A stretch of 64,000 bases of DNA. It comes from Drosophila pseudoobscura (lineage: Eukaryota > Arthropoda > Insecta > Diptera > Drosophilidae). The notes below the pieces were generated by a model, which did no database searches, was not told the DNA's origin, and worked only from the letters and a program-made list of their open reading frames with translations. The translations under genes and the position numbers were made by a program. Location of the stretch: assembly GCF_009870125.1 (NCBI RefSeq), contig NC_046681.1:5159001-5223000 (forward strand). Direction: 5' to 3'. This document shows positions 32,584 through 44,814 of this stretch, piece after piece (position 1 is the first letter of the stretch; each line of letters opens with the position of its first letter).

Positions 32584-35500
32584 ATGACGACCACCGATGT
32601 GCGCAAAAGAAAAGTAAGGCCAAAGGTTAAAGGGGTAATAGAATTAAATTTTTTAATGCTAATTTCGGTGTGCACACACACCCACTCGCCGACACACGCA
32701 CACTGATAAAAATAACCACTAGAGCGAGAACGAGATTTCTAAAGAAATTTGTTCTCTTTTGAGTCGGAAGTTGAAAATTTAAACGATTCCCTTCCCGCCC
32801 GTCTTACACAGAGGGAAATAATTGTTTCAATCAGTAGTATTTAAATGGGTGCCAATTTTTTATTTAAAATTCCTATGTATTTACATGCAATTCGGAACAG
32901 ATATATTGAGCAGATTCAATGCCGGCAAGGGAGAGAGAGCGATAGATAGATTTAGAGTCATAAGGAGGAGTGAGATGGAGCAGTATTAGAGGAGGCTGCC
33001 AAACTGGTTTAAAGGGCGTGCAACACTTTATGCAAATTTCATTTTCAAATAAAAGGTACACAGGTGTGTAGGTAGGTATATAGATAGCTAAAACTATTCG
33101 CTAATGTTAATTTGTCTCACATATATGTACATCCGAACTTTGCTTAATTATTGGCTTAATTCGCTGACCTTTGCGCTTTAGCCGGCTGATTTTGTTAACT
33201 TTTGGGTGCTCATACATATGTACATACATATATCTCTATAAATTTCTTATTCGCAAGGTCATCCAAGTGCCAGAACCCACAAACAAAATAACGTACACAC
33301 ACAAATTGTGTTGGCACTCGATTGATGATAATGCCACCACAATCTGGCTAGACTAGACAACTTTTTCAATTGCTTTCCCCGAAACATTATTTGGGATACA
33401 CACGAGAGAGTCTTTCGGTTTGGGGATCAGTGCATTGCATTGCATTGCGTGTGGGCGGAGTGGAGTGGAGCTGCAGCGGGGACTGAACAGGTTGCAAGTA
33501 AGTGGGGGAATCGTGGCCCGCACAGTAGGTCGGTGAAACTCAATTTCTTGGGGAATTCTAACTGGAAAACGTACATATATGTATGTATATTCTACTACAG
33601 AAATAAGATCTTCTGATAAGGCACTATCAACAAATCAGTAGGATAATCCCATTGATTCCTAATGATTTCCACTTGTTTTATCGACGCCCAACCCAGGCTG
33701 GTATTGCATTCTGATCGAAATATTGATTTATATAAAACTAGTCTAGTCATTCATGAACCACCATGAAACTATTGAAAAAAACAATATTGTGCGTGCCTCA
33801 ATTCCAATTTCATGATTTCGTTCGTCCGTGTCATATAGTACTTGGATCGCCCATAGGAACAAACGTATATATGTACATATCTGGGACGGCTTACTCACTA
33901 TTAATCGACACAAGAAAGCCGTCCACGTCTCTAGTTATCAGTTGCATTATTGATTACAGTAGTGCTCCACCCCCAAGCCCTCGCAGCAGATGTGATAAGT
34001 TCTCACACTGAATATTTAATGGCTCTCGTTCCGCATGTCGATGTACATACATACTGTATGTACGATTAATTGATACGAAATGAAATAATTTCATAGTACT
34101 TGTCGTCAGCCCCATTTCGTGGTCGAATCGACAGACACACAACAGTCTGTACAAAGTTTTAGCTACGAGTATGTTGACTTTATTTCATTGTATTGAAATA
34201 GGAAGGGGGGACTTTGTCGTCACACACTTACCAAAAGCGAAACATTTGTTTAAATAATGGTAGTTTCAGCAGTTTTGTTTGTGTTGCCCCAGCAACGTTT
34301 TTATTTAATCAGGCTAATAGATCTGACTGCCCAATTTCGTGCCCAGACATGCATAGGTACAGTATCTAATCGTGGGCATATCGCTTGAAGGTTGTGTGAT
34401 AAGATGCCCTCCTAAAACGCTTACTAGCCTGCTGCTCGCTGCTGTACACTAAAAATTGTGTAATTTGGCATGACTTTGAACTTTTGCTGGGGGGCAATTT
34501 TGCGCACCATTGAAAGGGTGATGATTGTTTTTGATGTGCCATTTAATTGATTCTGGTCGGCCCACCGATATGTGCATATAAGGTGTGTGAGGATTGGATG
34601 AGATATAATAAGGATGCGGATCATTCGATCTCTTGTACCTATAGGCATTACCCATCATCTGTTTACTTACGTTGCTGAAATTTAAATTGCAAATTTCAAT
34701 TCGAATTTCCCGACTAACAACCTTTGTACTCCTGCAGCCCTGACAGCTGTTTGTCTAGTTATCGATTGCGCAAGCTGTGCGGCTCTGCAGCCCTGGCACA
34801 TGTGAGCGAACGATAAAAGCGGCCCGAAAAAAAAGAGAAGAAAAAATAAATGGAACAACACAGCCATTGACAATTGACATTTCAAGAGATAGCAAACAAG
34901 AGACTGAGAAAAATAAAGCAAGATACATACATATATGGTGATGGTGTGGCGGCCTGCTAATATTTAAAACGGGCAAACACTTGAAATGTGTCTAAGCGAA
35001 AGCACCAGTTATGCATAATAATTGCGGCACAGCGACGGGCAGCGACAAACGCAACGAAACCGAGCAATGAAATACGAATATAAGCTGGTAGAAACCCATA
35101 TACTATGCAACTATGCTATGCAACTAATTAATTAAAACATAATTCTAAATGAATTCTTTATTCCAATCCCCCGATTTAGCTGGCTACGGATGATAAACCG
35201 TCACAGGGCAACCGCCGGAAAGGCAGCGGCTCCGTCACTGGCAGCGGCGGAGGGAGTCGCGGTCCCAGCGGCCTCAAGATATCATTTTTGTGCCTGATTG
35301 TGTCTGTGATCCTCCTACTCTTTGTCTTTGGTGTGTATCATATGTATTTTGTTCATGAAGAGCCTGCCAAAGTTGTACTAACCAAACCTTCTGAATTTCC
35401 CACTGTCACCGTGCCCTTCTCGCAAATTGAACCCCATTTGCCGCATCAACCCATCGTTTCCCGTTCCTCTACCTCCAAACCGAAACGGAAAACAAAAACC

Positions 35501-36827
35501 AAAACTGAAACGGAATCTGCTAACAATGCAGGCTTTATCTCAGAGAATGCCAGTCCGTATCTGGCCCGACTGGCCTCGAAGTTTGGCTACAGCAAAGTAC
35601 AGTACGCAGCCATCATTGATGCAGGATCGACAGGGAGTCGGGTGCTGGCCTACAAGTTTAATCGTAGCTTTATAGATAATAAGCTGGTGCTGTACGAGGA
35701 GCTTTTCAAGGAGCGCAAGCCGGGCCTCAGCTCATTTGCCGACAATCCTGCCGAGGGAGCGCACTCCATCAAGCTTCTGCTGGACGAAGCTCGTGCCTTC
35801 ATACCCAAGGAGCATTGGTCATCCACGCCGCTGGTCTTGAAGGCCACCGCCGGACTGCGACTGCTGCCCCAGAGCAAGGCGGAGAACATCCTCAATGCTG
35901 TGCGCGATCTGTTTGCCAAGTCGGAGTTCAGCGTGGAGATGGATGCCGTGGAGATCATGGATGGCACCGACGAGGGCATCTTCAGCTGGTTCACCGTCAA
36001 CTTCCTGCTGGGTCGCCTCTCAAAAACCAACCAGGCAGCTGCCTTGGACTTGGGCGGCGGCAGCACCCAAGTCACCTTCTCCCCGACAGATCCCGAGCAG
36101 GTGCCCGTCTACGACAAGTACATGCACGAGGTGGTCACCTCCAGCAAGAAAATCAATGTGTTCACGCACAGCTATTTGGGATTGGGCCTGATGGCCGCCC
36201 GCCATGCCGTATTCACCCACGGCCACAAGAAGGAGGATACACTGCTGGAGAGTGTGTGCGTCAATCCCATCATTGCCAATCGCACTTGGACCTACGGGAA
36301 TGTCCAGTACAAGGTGAGCGGCAGGGAGAACAGCAAGTCCAGTGCAGCCGAGCAGCCAATTGTTGACTTTGAGGCTTGCCTTGAGCTGGTCAAGAGCAAG
36401 GTGATGCCGCTGGTCAAGCCCAAGCCGTTCACCCTTAAGCAGCATGCGGTGGCCGCATTCAGCTACTACTTTGAGCGTGCCATTGAGTCGGGTCTTGTGG
36501 ATCCGTTGGCCGGCGGGGAGACCACTGTCGAGGCCTATCGAAAAAAGGCGCAAGAGATCTGTGCCATTCCCAATGACGAGCAGCCGTTTATGTGCTTCGA
36601 TCTGACCTTCATATCTACGCTGCTGCGCGAGGGATTTGGCCTCAACGATGGCAAGAAAATTAAGGTAAAGGTCCAGACATTATTTTGCATTGCTCAATGT
36701 GTATTTAAATGTGTTAAATGTGTGTTTGTTGCAGCTTTACAAGAAGATCGATGGTCACGAAATATCCTGGGCCCTGGGCTGCGCCTACAACGTGCTCACC
36801 AGCGATGAGAAGTTCAGTAATTCCTAA
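32584..36827 (+). CDS. NTPase: Nucleoside-diphosphatase of the CD39/GDA1 family (ENTPD5/6-like)
   Basis: Exons 32584-32613 (MTTTDVRKRK), 35180-36664 and 36735-36827 join in phase to 535 residues. Intron 1 is 2.6 kb. The enzyme hydrolyses nucleoside di- and triphosphates, mainly GDP/UDP in the ER/Golgi lumen or outside the cell, and so supports glycosylation. It has a short basic/glycine-rich cytosolic tail, one N-terminal membrane anchor (CLIVSVILLLFVFGVYHMYF, residues about 47-66), a lysine/threonine-rich stem, then the apyrase-conserved regions IIDAGSTGSRVLAY (ACR1), LKATAGLRLLP (ACR3) and ALDLGGGSTQVTF (ACR4). The acidic EIMDGTDEGIFSWFTVNFL block is also typical. The last exon encodes ISWALGCAYN, the ACR5-like end. 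The stem plus single anchor fits ENTPD5/6. I recall the fly orthologue as CG3059. Confidence 0.95.
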
Positions 36828-37831
36828 TGCTCCTCCATTAGTCCGTAGATGACAGACGACAGAATACATTTTAAATCAGATTGCTAGCTGAAATTGTTTA
36901 TAGAGTGCCTTAGACGTGCATCGAGTATACCACATAATATACTACACTAGACTACACCATACCACACACAGAAAAATAGCCCATAAAGTCAGTTAATATT
37001 ATTTTGTTTGTGCCCTGTGCAGTCCACTTCGATTGTCTCAACTTGAAGCGATTTCCAATTCAGTTGATTCTGTTTATGAAAGCCCGATGAAAAGCCGAAA
37101 GCCCGCACTGTGACTACTACACTTAACGTTTAGTTCGTAATTCCATTGTTGTGTGATTCGTTTTTCGTATTCATATTTGTATTTCGTATTGTAATTGTCT
37201 GCCACGTTCTTAAATTTTAGCCTTTACACTGAATTCCTCATGTACATAAATTTAGACATCGATATGTATTTACCTAATATGTAAAGCGGCTTAGACTACT
37301 ACAATTAGCAAGAACATTTCAAATTGTTTTTCACATATGTATATGCAAAAAAATTAGTTTAATTAATTATTTTTTCAAATAAATCAATCAAATGTTAACT
37401 GATCTAAATCTTATTGTTATTATCTTATTGTACCAGATGGCCTCCGAGATGTTCCTTTAGATCTTTTACATAGATCTGCATCTGACGCAAGGTGCGCTCC
37501 AAATCGAGGCCCAGCTCCTCATTTCCTCAGTTCCTCATAATTTCCGCAATTTCATAAATCCATAATTTTAGCCATTGCGCCGAAATAATTTCATTTTTTT
37601 TTTGTTATTTTGAGCGACTGTTTGGAGCTTGTATTTCATTTGTGCAGGTACTAATTGTTTTTTGACCAGGCTTATTAGAATTATAATTTAAAAATCGTTT
37701 CTATTTTAAATGGATTTGGGACGTCGTACAAAACATTATCATCATCGTTCTTTCTTTGAGTTGTTTTGGATTCTCATGGTAAACTTTCTTCCAGACGTTG
37801 GAAGTTACGCACAAACTTTATCTTGTTTGTT

Positions 37832-38725
37832 CTTTTCATACCCGATACTCAAAATACGTATAGGGGTATATTAGGTTTGTGGTGAAAATGGATGTGTGTA
37901 ACGTCCAGAAGAAAGCGTTTCCTACCCCATAGAGTATATATATTCTTGATCAGCATCAATAGCCTAGTCGATAGAGCCATGTCTGTCCGTCTAGTGCTCC
38001 AAAACTATACGAGCTAGACATAAGATCTCAAAAACTATAAGAGCTAGAGCAACCATATTTGGTATCCACACTCTAGTGAAATCGGAGCTGTATTTCAAAA
38101 TTTCGTCCCATCCCCTTTCGCCACTGCAAAGGACGAAAATCTGTGGCATCCATAAATCTCAGAGACTATTAAAGCTAGAGCAATCAGCTTTGGTATCCAC
38201 ACTCCTGTTAGATTTCACTGAATACTTACAAGCTTCGCTGCACCCCCTTCCGCCACCACAAAGGACGAACATTTGTGGCATCCACAACTTTAAAGATACA
38301 AGAAAATTAAAAACGCACAATCAAAGAGAATGATTGGATCATTATTATAGAAAACGAGGGGGAACGTTGTGAGTTGCTGCGGACACCGCAACTCTACAGT
38401 TATACCCGATACTAAGTCAGTATGGCTCTCCTCCGGCAGACGCCGCTAATTTTGAGATATATGTTTGGTTACTATAGCCTTAATAGTCTCTGAGATTTGT
38501 GGATGCCCCAAATAGCTCTTATAGTCTTTGAGCACTAGGCGCTGAAGGGGACGGACAGACGGACGGACAGGAATCAATTGACTCGGCTATTGATGCTGAT
38601 CAAGAATGTATATACTCTATGGGGTCGGAAACGATTCCTTCTGGACGTTACACACATCCACTTTTACCACAAATCTAATATACCCCAATACTCATTTTGA
38701 GTATCGGGTATAAAAAGTAACAAAC
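37832..38725. repeat. Inverted pair of DINE-1 (INE-1/Helentron)-like elements
   Basis: The left arm begins TTTTCATACCCGATACTCAA and runs through GTAACGTCCAGAAG, ACCCCATAGAGTATATATAT and TTCTTGATCAGCATCAATAG. The right arm, read in reverse complement from 38725, gives the same series with about 10-15 percent differences. Each arm is at least 220 bases, and the unit between them includes the 100-base repeat also seen at 17468-17567. The phrases CTTGATCAGCATC and TATACCCGATACTC are characteristic of DINE-1/INE-1. The palindrome could form a large hairpin. Confidence 0.82.
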
Positions 38726-38739
38726 AAATTGCATTTTTT

Positions 38740-38925
38740 GGTTTCCTCGTATCTTATAAATTGTGGATGTCACAGATTTTCGTTCTTTGCGGGAGCAGGA
38801 GGCGTGTCGAAATTGATATATTGATATAGCTATACGCTGATCAAGAATATACATATGTGTTTATATATCACCACAAAACTACGCTAAAATCCCTGAACTC
38901 TTCGAGTACCGGGTATAAAACTCAT
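38740..38925 (-). repeat. Third, degenerate DINE-1-like fragment
   Basis: Reverse-oriented partial copy with GGATGTCACAGATTTTCGTT, CTGATCAAGAATATACATAT and a terminal GAGTACCGGGTATAAAACTC. It is more diverged than the two arms just before it. Confidence 0.6.
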
Positions 38926-39173
38926 GTGCATGATATATGTTAATTTAAGTGTTTACTGTTTATAGGATAAGTACAAACAAAGTTTGAATTGAATTTGAAA
39001 GACAGAAAAAAAGAGTCAATTCGATTTGAATAGCCAGGTGGACAAATTGTGATCTTCACAAGGATTAAAAAATTTATATTAGGTTTTTTTCGCATACATT
39101 TTTCGAATTCCCATAAAGGCATGTGTGTAAAGCGAGAGAAGCGAATAAATCGAGAGACTTGATATCAACCACT

Positions 39174-40490
39174 TTATTCCAACCAAAGGATATCGTCTGT
39201 ATATGTATTAGAGAAGCAGACTTTGATCTTCCTGCGCTGCTCCCTCTGTTCGTTCATCCAGGTATGAACACTTCTCCCTAAGTTCACTTTGTCTACGTCA
39301 TCGCGATCTAGTATGTTGAGAAATTTTAGGCGAGGAAGACCCTGGAGGAGATCCACAATTTGGCCAGTCGTAATTGGCATGGATATGTGAAGGTTTAGGA
39401 GGCTCTTTAGCTTCAGTAAGTCCTCCAAAGGGACGGTGTCGCAGCTTACGCGGAGTTCCGTGAGTGTAGAAATATTGCACAGATGCTTAATCTGATCCGC
39501 GGACAACGCGCAACCTTCCAGGAAAAGACTTTCCAGAGGAGAGCCCTGTTTGTTCATCAATCCCTCGATAAAAGAGTCGCGTAAATAACATGTCCATACG
39601 TTCAAATAACGCAGCCGGGGCAAATGGCAGAGCATCTCATAGGGCACCGTTGAGTCGAGGTGTCCTACATCAAAGACCAGACATTCCAGCTGCTGGCAGT
39701 TCGTCAACAGAGATTCAAAGGTACTCTTACTGAAGTTTCGAAGACATCCAAAATCAAGATGCCGCAATTGCTTCATCGTTTGGCAGCAATCCGCCAAGCT
39801 CTTGCCATCGAGTCCATCACAGTAATCCACATCTAGATATTCCAGTTGATCAAGAACATGCAAGTCTCTTCCGCTATATGATACGGCACTCAACGTCAGT
39901 TTTCGCAGACACGGGAATTGCTTGAGATTGTATACAAAATCCGAACACCACCTATCCGCCATGTGGAGTTCAGCGTGCAAAGATTTGAGCTGTTTCAGGC
40001 TGTATAGATCGTCCCATCCGCCCCTGGTCCGTCCAAAGGTCATTTTCAAATGTTTAAGTTTCGTACAGTGGCTCCGCAGGCTCCGCAGGAGCCACAGATG
40101 CTGATCGCCCGTCGAACTGCGATTGGATTCGGACTCATAGCTAACCAAATCCTCACCAACGATCTGCAACAGTTGTTTAAGATTTTCGTCGCTAGTCCTA
40201 CTCGTGAGCGATTCGTTAATATTTTTGTACCGATGGCTTGCGTATCTCCGGAACATCTCTCCAATGTACAGGTGGGAGGAAGCGAGGCTTAGCTGGTCTC
40301 GTACGTTGAGATAATCCATCATGAATCTGTAGCAATCCTCGTTTACGTCGAGAATAGATGTACGAGACGTTCTCATTTTGAGTTCCTCCGCAATGACAGT
40401 GCCAGAGGTATACTGCCCATCAGCTTTTCTCTTTCTATTTCCTTCGAGATCAGCTTTTTCCACATTACTACCGGCAGCTTGTTCACTCAT
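39174..40490 (-). CDS. F-box-like / leucine-rich-repeat protein
   Basis: Open frame of 438 residues from the ATG at 40490 (MSEQAAGSNVEKADLEGN). A longer in-frame start at 40562 exists, but its first codons look like a 5' UTR intron: a GTAATG donor before it and a TTCCAG acceptor at about 40515. I therefore prefer 40490. The N-terminus is basic. About residues 45-90 resemble an F-box (SILDVNEDCYRFMMDYLNVR then DQLSLASSHLY). The rest is a series of leucine-rich repeats of the AMN1/F-box-LRR type (LKHLKMTFG, LEYLDVDYCDGLDGKSL, LRHLDFGCL, LECLVFDVGHL, LRYLNVWTCYL, LESLFLEGCAL, LTELRVSC, LKFLNILD). F-box/LRR proteins select substrates for SCF ubiquitin ligases. The AATAAA signal overlaps the stop codon. 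A broken copy lies at 30695-31370. The exact fly orthologue is not recognised and it may be a lineage-specific family. Confidence 0.85.
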   Translation of the reverse strand: MSEQAAGSNVEKADLEGNRKRKADGQYTSGTVIAEELKMRTSRTSILDVNEDCYRFMMDYLNVRDQLSLASSHLYIGEMFRRYASHRYKNINESLTSRTSDENLKQLLQIVGEDLVSYESESNRSSTGDQHLWLLRSLRSHCTKLKHLKMTFGRTRGGWDDLYSLKQLKSLHAELHMADRWCSDFVYNLKQFPCLRKLTLSAVSYSGRDLHVLDQLEYLDVDYCDGLDGKSLADCCQTMKQLRHLDFGCLRNFSKSTFESLLTNCQQLECLVFDVGHLDSTVPYEMLCHLPRLRYLNVWTCYLRDSFIEGLMNKQGSPLESLFLEGCALSADQIKHLCNISTLTELRVSCDTVPLEDLLKLKSLLNLHISMPITTGQIVDLLQGLPRLKFLNILDRDDVDKVNLGRSVHTWMNEQREQRRKIKVCFSNTYTDDILWLE

Positions 40491-41400
40491 TTCGTTTCCT
40501 GTATTACACGTCTCGCTGGAAGAGGATTTGTTAGTCACAACTAAATGTATGTATATGGCCATTACCTACCTTAAATCGATGCCATTCAATTGAACCGTCG
40601 CTGGATGCAGTTCTTTATGCACAAAGCCTCGTGGTGCCGGCCAATTTGTTGGTCGCACTTACCAATACCAGTAGAGGCTTGTGTGTTCTTGCTCGAAAAA
40701 TCTTCCGCGTGGAGTTTGAGGTTAGAATTCGGAAGCAATGCTTTTCCCAATACCTCAAGGGCTAAGTTAAGGCTGCTAAGATAAGCCTGCTAAGTTGTGG
40801 TGCACCACAACTTCCTTCGTCAAAGTTTCGTATGTAAATACGTTATGTAATTGAATAAAATGTTATATTTTATGGACTTCCAAATGTCAGACTTGTTCTG
40901 CTGCGTCGAAAGCTAGTTCCTTGAGTGATTTTATGAACTAGTTTAATAGTTGGTTCCTTGACGTCATCCGCGCGAATATTGTTATAAAAAAATAATTAAT
41001 TAATTAATAATAATGTTATATTAAAATAATTGTTCAATGCAATAAATAATAAAGATTTCTAGGTTGATCTTAAATTTAACAAGGCCTTTTTTTGTTTGTT
41101 AACAGTAGCATAATTTAATTTAGCAAAAATCGAAAGTTCGATTCGATTATTCTGCCTATCGGCGCTACTACCACCACTAAAAATACCGGAACAAAAGAAA
41201 TAAAATCCTGGCGAGTAAAAATAATATCCCTAAAGCCAATTCTTTAGAATTCTCTTATCATTAGATAAGACATTTGTGTGATCCCCTGAAGCCACTTATG
41301 ACACTGCTGTACGTATTGCAACCATCGATGGGTTTATTGGTGTGAGGAAGAACTTCCTCCCAGAAACTCTACAAATATTAATTAAATATGAGAATCAGTT
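40491..41400. other. 5' region of the F-box/LRR-like gene and AT-rich flank
   Basis: A probable 5' UTR intron lies at about 40516-40568 on the minus strand. A second GTAAGT donor on the minus strand (near 40652) follows a short protein-like open stretch (LEVLGKALLPNSNLKLHAED), possibly a 5' exon or a remnant. 40900-41400 is AT-rich with no recognised feature. Confidence 0.35.
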
Positions 41401-41419
41401 ATTTTTCGTCCATTTTCCA

Positions 41420-42420
41420 GTCTTCTATTATCAATCTGAAAGACTTTAGCTTCAGTCTACTGGTTACTTCCGTCCAGTTGAATACCCTTTCAGGTGGAGC
41501 TATTGTTTTGGCAAGATATGAATATATGTTCTTGATGATTTTGGTGGGAATGGAATAAAACCAACATTATTTCGTTGAGACAGAATATTTTCAAGAAATC
41601 TAATAAATGCCGTCTTTGAGTTCTGGAAACCTTGAGTTAAGGAAACCGTAATAATAATAAAAAGAATATAATAAATTCGAAGTCATGAATAGCGTCAATT
41701 CTGCATAAAATACGAGTACACTACCAATATCCGTGACCAGAAAACCACCAACCACCTTTTTGATCTTCAGCGCGAATAGTGTCACTATCACAGTCCCAGA
41801 CCACTGTGAAAAACTTCATGTTCAGGTGATAAATTAGTTTGTTCTTCCTGAATATTTTACCAGCGACTTAAGTTCGGAGGCTTAATTTCCGCTCCCTACT
41901 TTGAGCGTAGCGAGCATGGCGCGTGGTTCCATTAACATCTTGAAGTTGGATGCGCAGCCCGCGAGGAAGGGCCATGGTCATTAGATGGATTTTTTCCAAT
42001 CCCGGGAAGAGGCTCTCCTGGAGGTTTCCGAAGTTAAAGTTCTTCTTCCCGTTGACTCGTCTCTACAGTCTATTACAGTCGTATTACTCGTATTACAGTC
42101 CAGCCAGATCCGGAAACAGTTGAATTTCAGGGCACTGGGAATGGGTAGATTCGGGGCACATTGACAACAAGAAAATTAGTTGAGTTTACGAATGGGAAAT
42201 CATCCATACGCTTTATGACATCTGACTGCTCTTTAATTATGCGCTCCATTAAGCTTGCCAATGGACTTCTGATATTCTTGAAATGTCTTCTTTAGCTCTT
42301 TATTTTGTGATTCAAGATCTTTAATCTGGTCTTTCATTTGTTCCCCGCTATATCATAGAGTTTCTTATCATTCTTTCGTATCGATGACTCTAGAAGGTTG
42401 TTGCCTTTCTTTATAGTGCC
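41420..42420 (-). pseudogene. Fibrinogen-related (FReD) protein pseudogene
   Basis: Minus-strand pieces in gene order: a coiled-coil segment EQMKDQIKDLESQNKELKKT (about 42290-42350), then PRIYPFP followed by SGSGWTVIR (about 42090-42170), then RVNGKKNFNFGNLQESLFPG with GLEKIHLMT and LRIQLQDVNGTTRHARYAQ (about 41890-42060). These are followed by CDSDTIRAEDQKGGWWFSGH (about 41730-41800) and a C-terminal LKSFRLIIEDWK. This order (coiled coil, GWTVIQRR, F.GLEKIH, ARY, GGWWF) is diagnostic of fibrinogen-like domains in secreted lectin-like proteins. Frames shift and stops intervene between every block, so the gene is dead. Confidence 0.75.
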
Positions 42421-42519
42421 TTAACCATAGGATATCAAACGGCGCCACAGCGCTCATCGTCCTCCTACCTGGTAATCTCACAACTAATTAGTTTACTTCA
42501 ATTATAGTTTCTCCAAACA

Positions 42520-44140
42520 CTTAAATCTTACAGCATGCTCGTAGTATTTTCAGTGGATGGCGTGGCTGCCCTGCGGAAGCTTTGCGATCCGATCATCCAT
42601 ATGGGGCTTGTATTTGAGTTGGCCCTGAATGAGGTCCTTGATGTACAGCTCCTGCGGTAACTTATGCGCAAATACCTTGAGATCCCCCAGAGTGATGTCT
42701 TTGAGGGACTTGAAGTGATCAATCGTCGCCCATGGATTTTCTCCAAGCACACGGGAGAAGATGTTCCTAAAATCACAGAATATAATTCGAGATGCAGATG
42801 GCATAGGGAGATGCCCTACGATGCTAACTGTGATGGATATTCCAGGCTTTCCAGGCGCCCGTATTGACCATACCTTCGGCAATAGCCTCCACAATCCGAT
42901 GGAGCTTTTCATTTTATCCGCTCACAAGTAGCCACAAACCATTGTCGCTAACCAAGAATCGGCAGTCGAGAGTGGCCTCTGCGGCGAGAACCATTTCCTT
43001 GTGAATGTGCACTTTCACTGCAAAAATAACAAAAAAAGAGGAGTACGAAGACAGAGTTATTGGAAATACATTCGATGACTAGATGGCTACTGTGATATAG
43101 AAATTGCTTACTTTTTCGCTCTCTGACTCAGCAGCGGCGTGATAAAAAAGAATCAAAAGTAGGACTGGGGTTCTCCAAATTTGACGTCCTGTCGGGACCG
43201 CAGCTCGCAGGTGTCCGTCTTGCCCTGCTCGTACGATTGAATTTAAAACTGTTCAGGTGGCCGATCAGCTCGGACAAATGCTGGTCTTCGGTGCCGCATT
43301 CGAGCTCTCTGACGGTGAGTAGTATTTACTTCTGAAGACCATCGACACCTTGTTTATAGAAATGATCCGGGAGACGGAATTCGGCGTCCTCAATCTTCGG
43401 CCGCTCTTCGTACAACTGACACAACAAACCGTTAGAACAGTTCGAAAAGACCTTTAAATAGGCAAAGGTGGCGGACAGCACCTTATTGATGTGCTTGAAT
43501 CCCTCGTCGGTGGGGAGAGTGTAGAGTAAAGCTGATCTCGTCCTTGCCAGCATGGCATTGGAGAGAGGCCACCGTTTCCGTTGTACTTGATCAGTAGGAG
43601 AGTAATTTATCCGGATTGCTGTGATAGTACGGACGCACCCAGGTTAACTCAAACTAACGCCATTTCTCCGCGACATTGACGAGAAAGACTTGCTCGTGGA
43701 ACGCCGGACGGAAGGCGTTGCAGTAATCGAACTTGGTCAGGTCTTACGCCTTGATGTCATGCGGATGTCATGTTACCCCAGTTGAAGGTCAAGTATTTTA
43801 GACTCAACTCCAAGAGTGGTTCGGGCACAGTAAAAGAGAAAAATGTGTCCTCGCTGAAGATTAATGAGGAGCATTCGCCGCCGTACTTTTCCACATGTGC
43901 AAAAAAGACGTTCTCCGCCGAATCTGGCTTGCTGCCCATGATATGCTCCGATATGTGGTCGATCATCAAGGCCAACCGATGGGGCCGATCAAAACTTGTA
44001 GCCCATTGTCCAGCACAAGAGATCTAGAAGGCAATTGAGTATCGTTTAGATGGAGTGTCTCACCATTTCACCTAGTTGTGCATTTTCCTGTCGTTCTCTG
44101 ATTTATAGGGATCCTCCAGATTCTTTACTTGCACCATTGT
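42520..44140 (-). pseudogene. M16 metalloprotease (nardilysin/insulysin group) pseudogene
   Basis: Minus-strand blocks in gene order are EDPYKSENDRKMHN after an ATG near 44137 (matching the KSENDxKxYR start of the peptidase unit), then MIDHISEHIMGSKPDSAENV (about 43900-43970; the inverted zinc motif HxxEH is still present), ENVFFAHVEKYGG, FRPAFHEQVFLVNVAEKWR (about 43660-43720), LPTDEGFKHINKVLSATFAY (about 43450-43520), NEKLHRIVEAIAEGMVN (about 42850-42920) and IDHFKSLKDITLGDLKVFAH (about 42660-42730). Frames change and stops occur between them. An intron-like GTAAGC...TTTTGCAG segment remains near 43020-43115. The protein was probably a nardilysin-type peptidase of about 1,000 residues, and much of it is deleted. 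Confidence 0.75.
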
Positions 44141-44265
44141 AATGTGTCGGCTAATGAAAGTTAGATTGATTTGTTACTATAAAGCCCACGCCAACGTCAC
44201 GCAAAAACCAAGATGGAGGAAGACGCGGGACACAACTTTCAGTGGTGGTCATCAATTCTAGCGAT

Positions 44266-44300
44266 AGTATCGATTGCTTGTTCAAGCTATCGATAGGGCA
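44266..44300. promoter_or_regulatory. DRE/BEAF-type TATCGATA site cluster
   Basis: The palindrome CTATCGATAG occurs at 44287-44296, with AGTATCGATTG just before it. TATCGATA is bound by DREF and BEAF-32 at fly housekeeping promoters. No functional gene is evident on either side now, so it may be a relic promoter or insulator. Confidence 0.4.
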
Positions 44301-44454
44301 ATAAGCCGCTAACTTAACTTCCATTGAATCCAAGCTGTGCATACCAATTTTCTGAAGAAAAAACAAAGTAAGTTTACGGAGTACAGATTACTATCCGTTC
44401 CACACAGACAGTTCCACACCGACCATAATGAATAGAAAGACTCTGGACCGACGA

Positions 44455-44710
44455 CATGGTATTGTCCGACGGCGTCTTAGGGGACATGGGCCGCCTCTGC
44501 ATGAACGAGCTATATTCGGACGTGTTGCTCCTTGAGGAGGATCATTATCTTCACATATGGATATCAATGAATTTCTAATTCAATATTTGTATTAAAACAA
44601 CAAAAGTGGGAGTGCCTGATGCTTTTTCGAGGGTCTTAGCATAAGCGATGGCTACTTCGATGTAAATGCCGGATATATGTACAGGTGTTTGTAGCGTGAC
44701 TCTTTAATCT
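44455..44710 (+). pseudogene. BTBD9-like BTB-domain fragment
   Basis: The plus strand reads VLSDGVLGDMGRLCMNELYS followed by DVLLLEEDHY, which matches the start of the BTB domain of BTBD9 (DMARLCMNE, YxDVEF, VEE). After frame breaks, VPDAFSRVLA and a YICTG-like piece recall the later EAFxxLLxYIYTG block. The BACK and F5/8-type domains are absent here. Confidence 0.65.
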
Positions 44711-44814
44711 AGTGATCATGCGGAATCATCACATAAATATATAATAAATCTCCAAGCAAAGGAAACACTTGCTCGCTTGAGCAGGAAGTTACCATTGCGG
44801 AAAATGGCTGCCGA

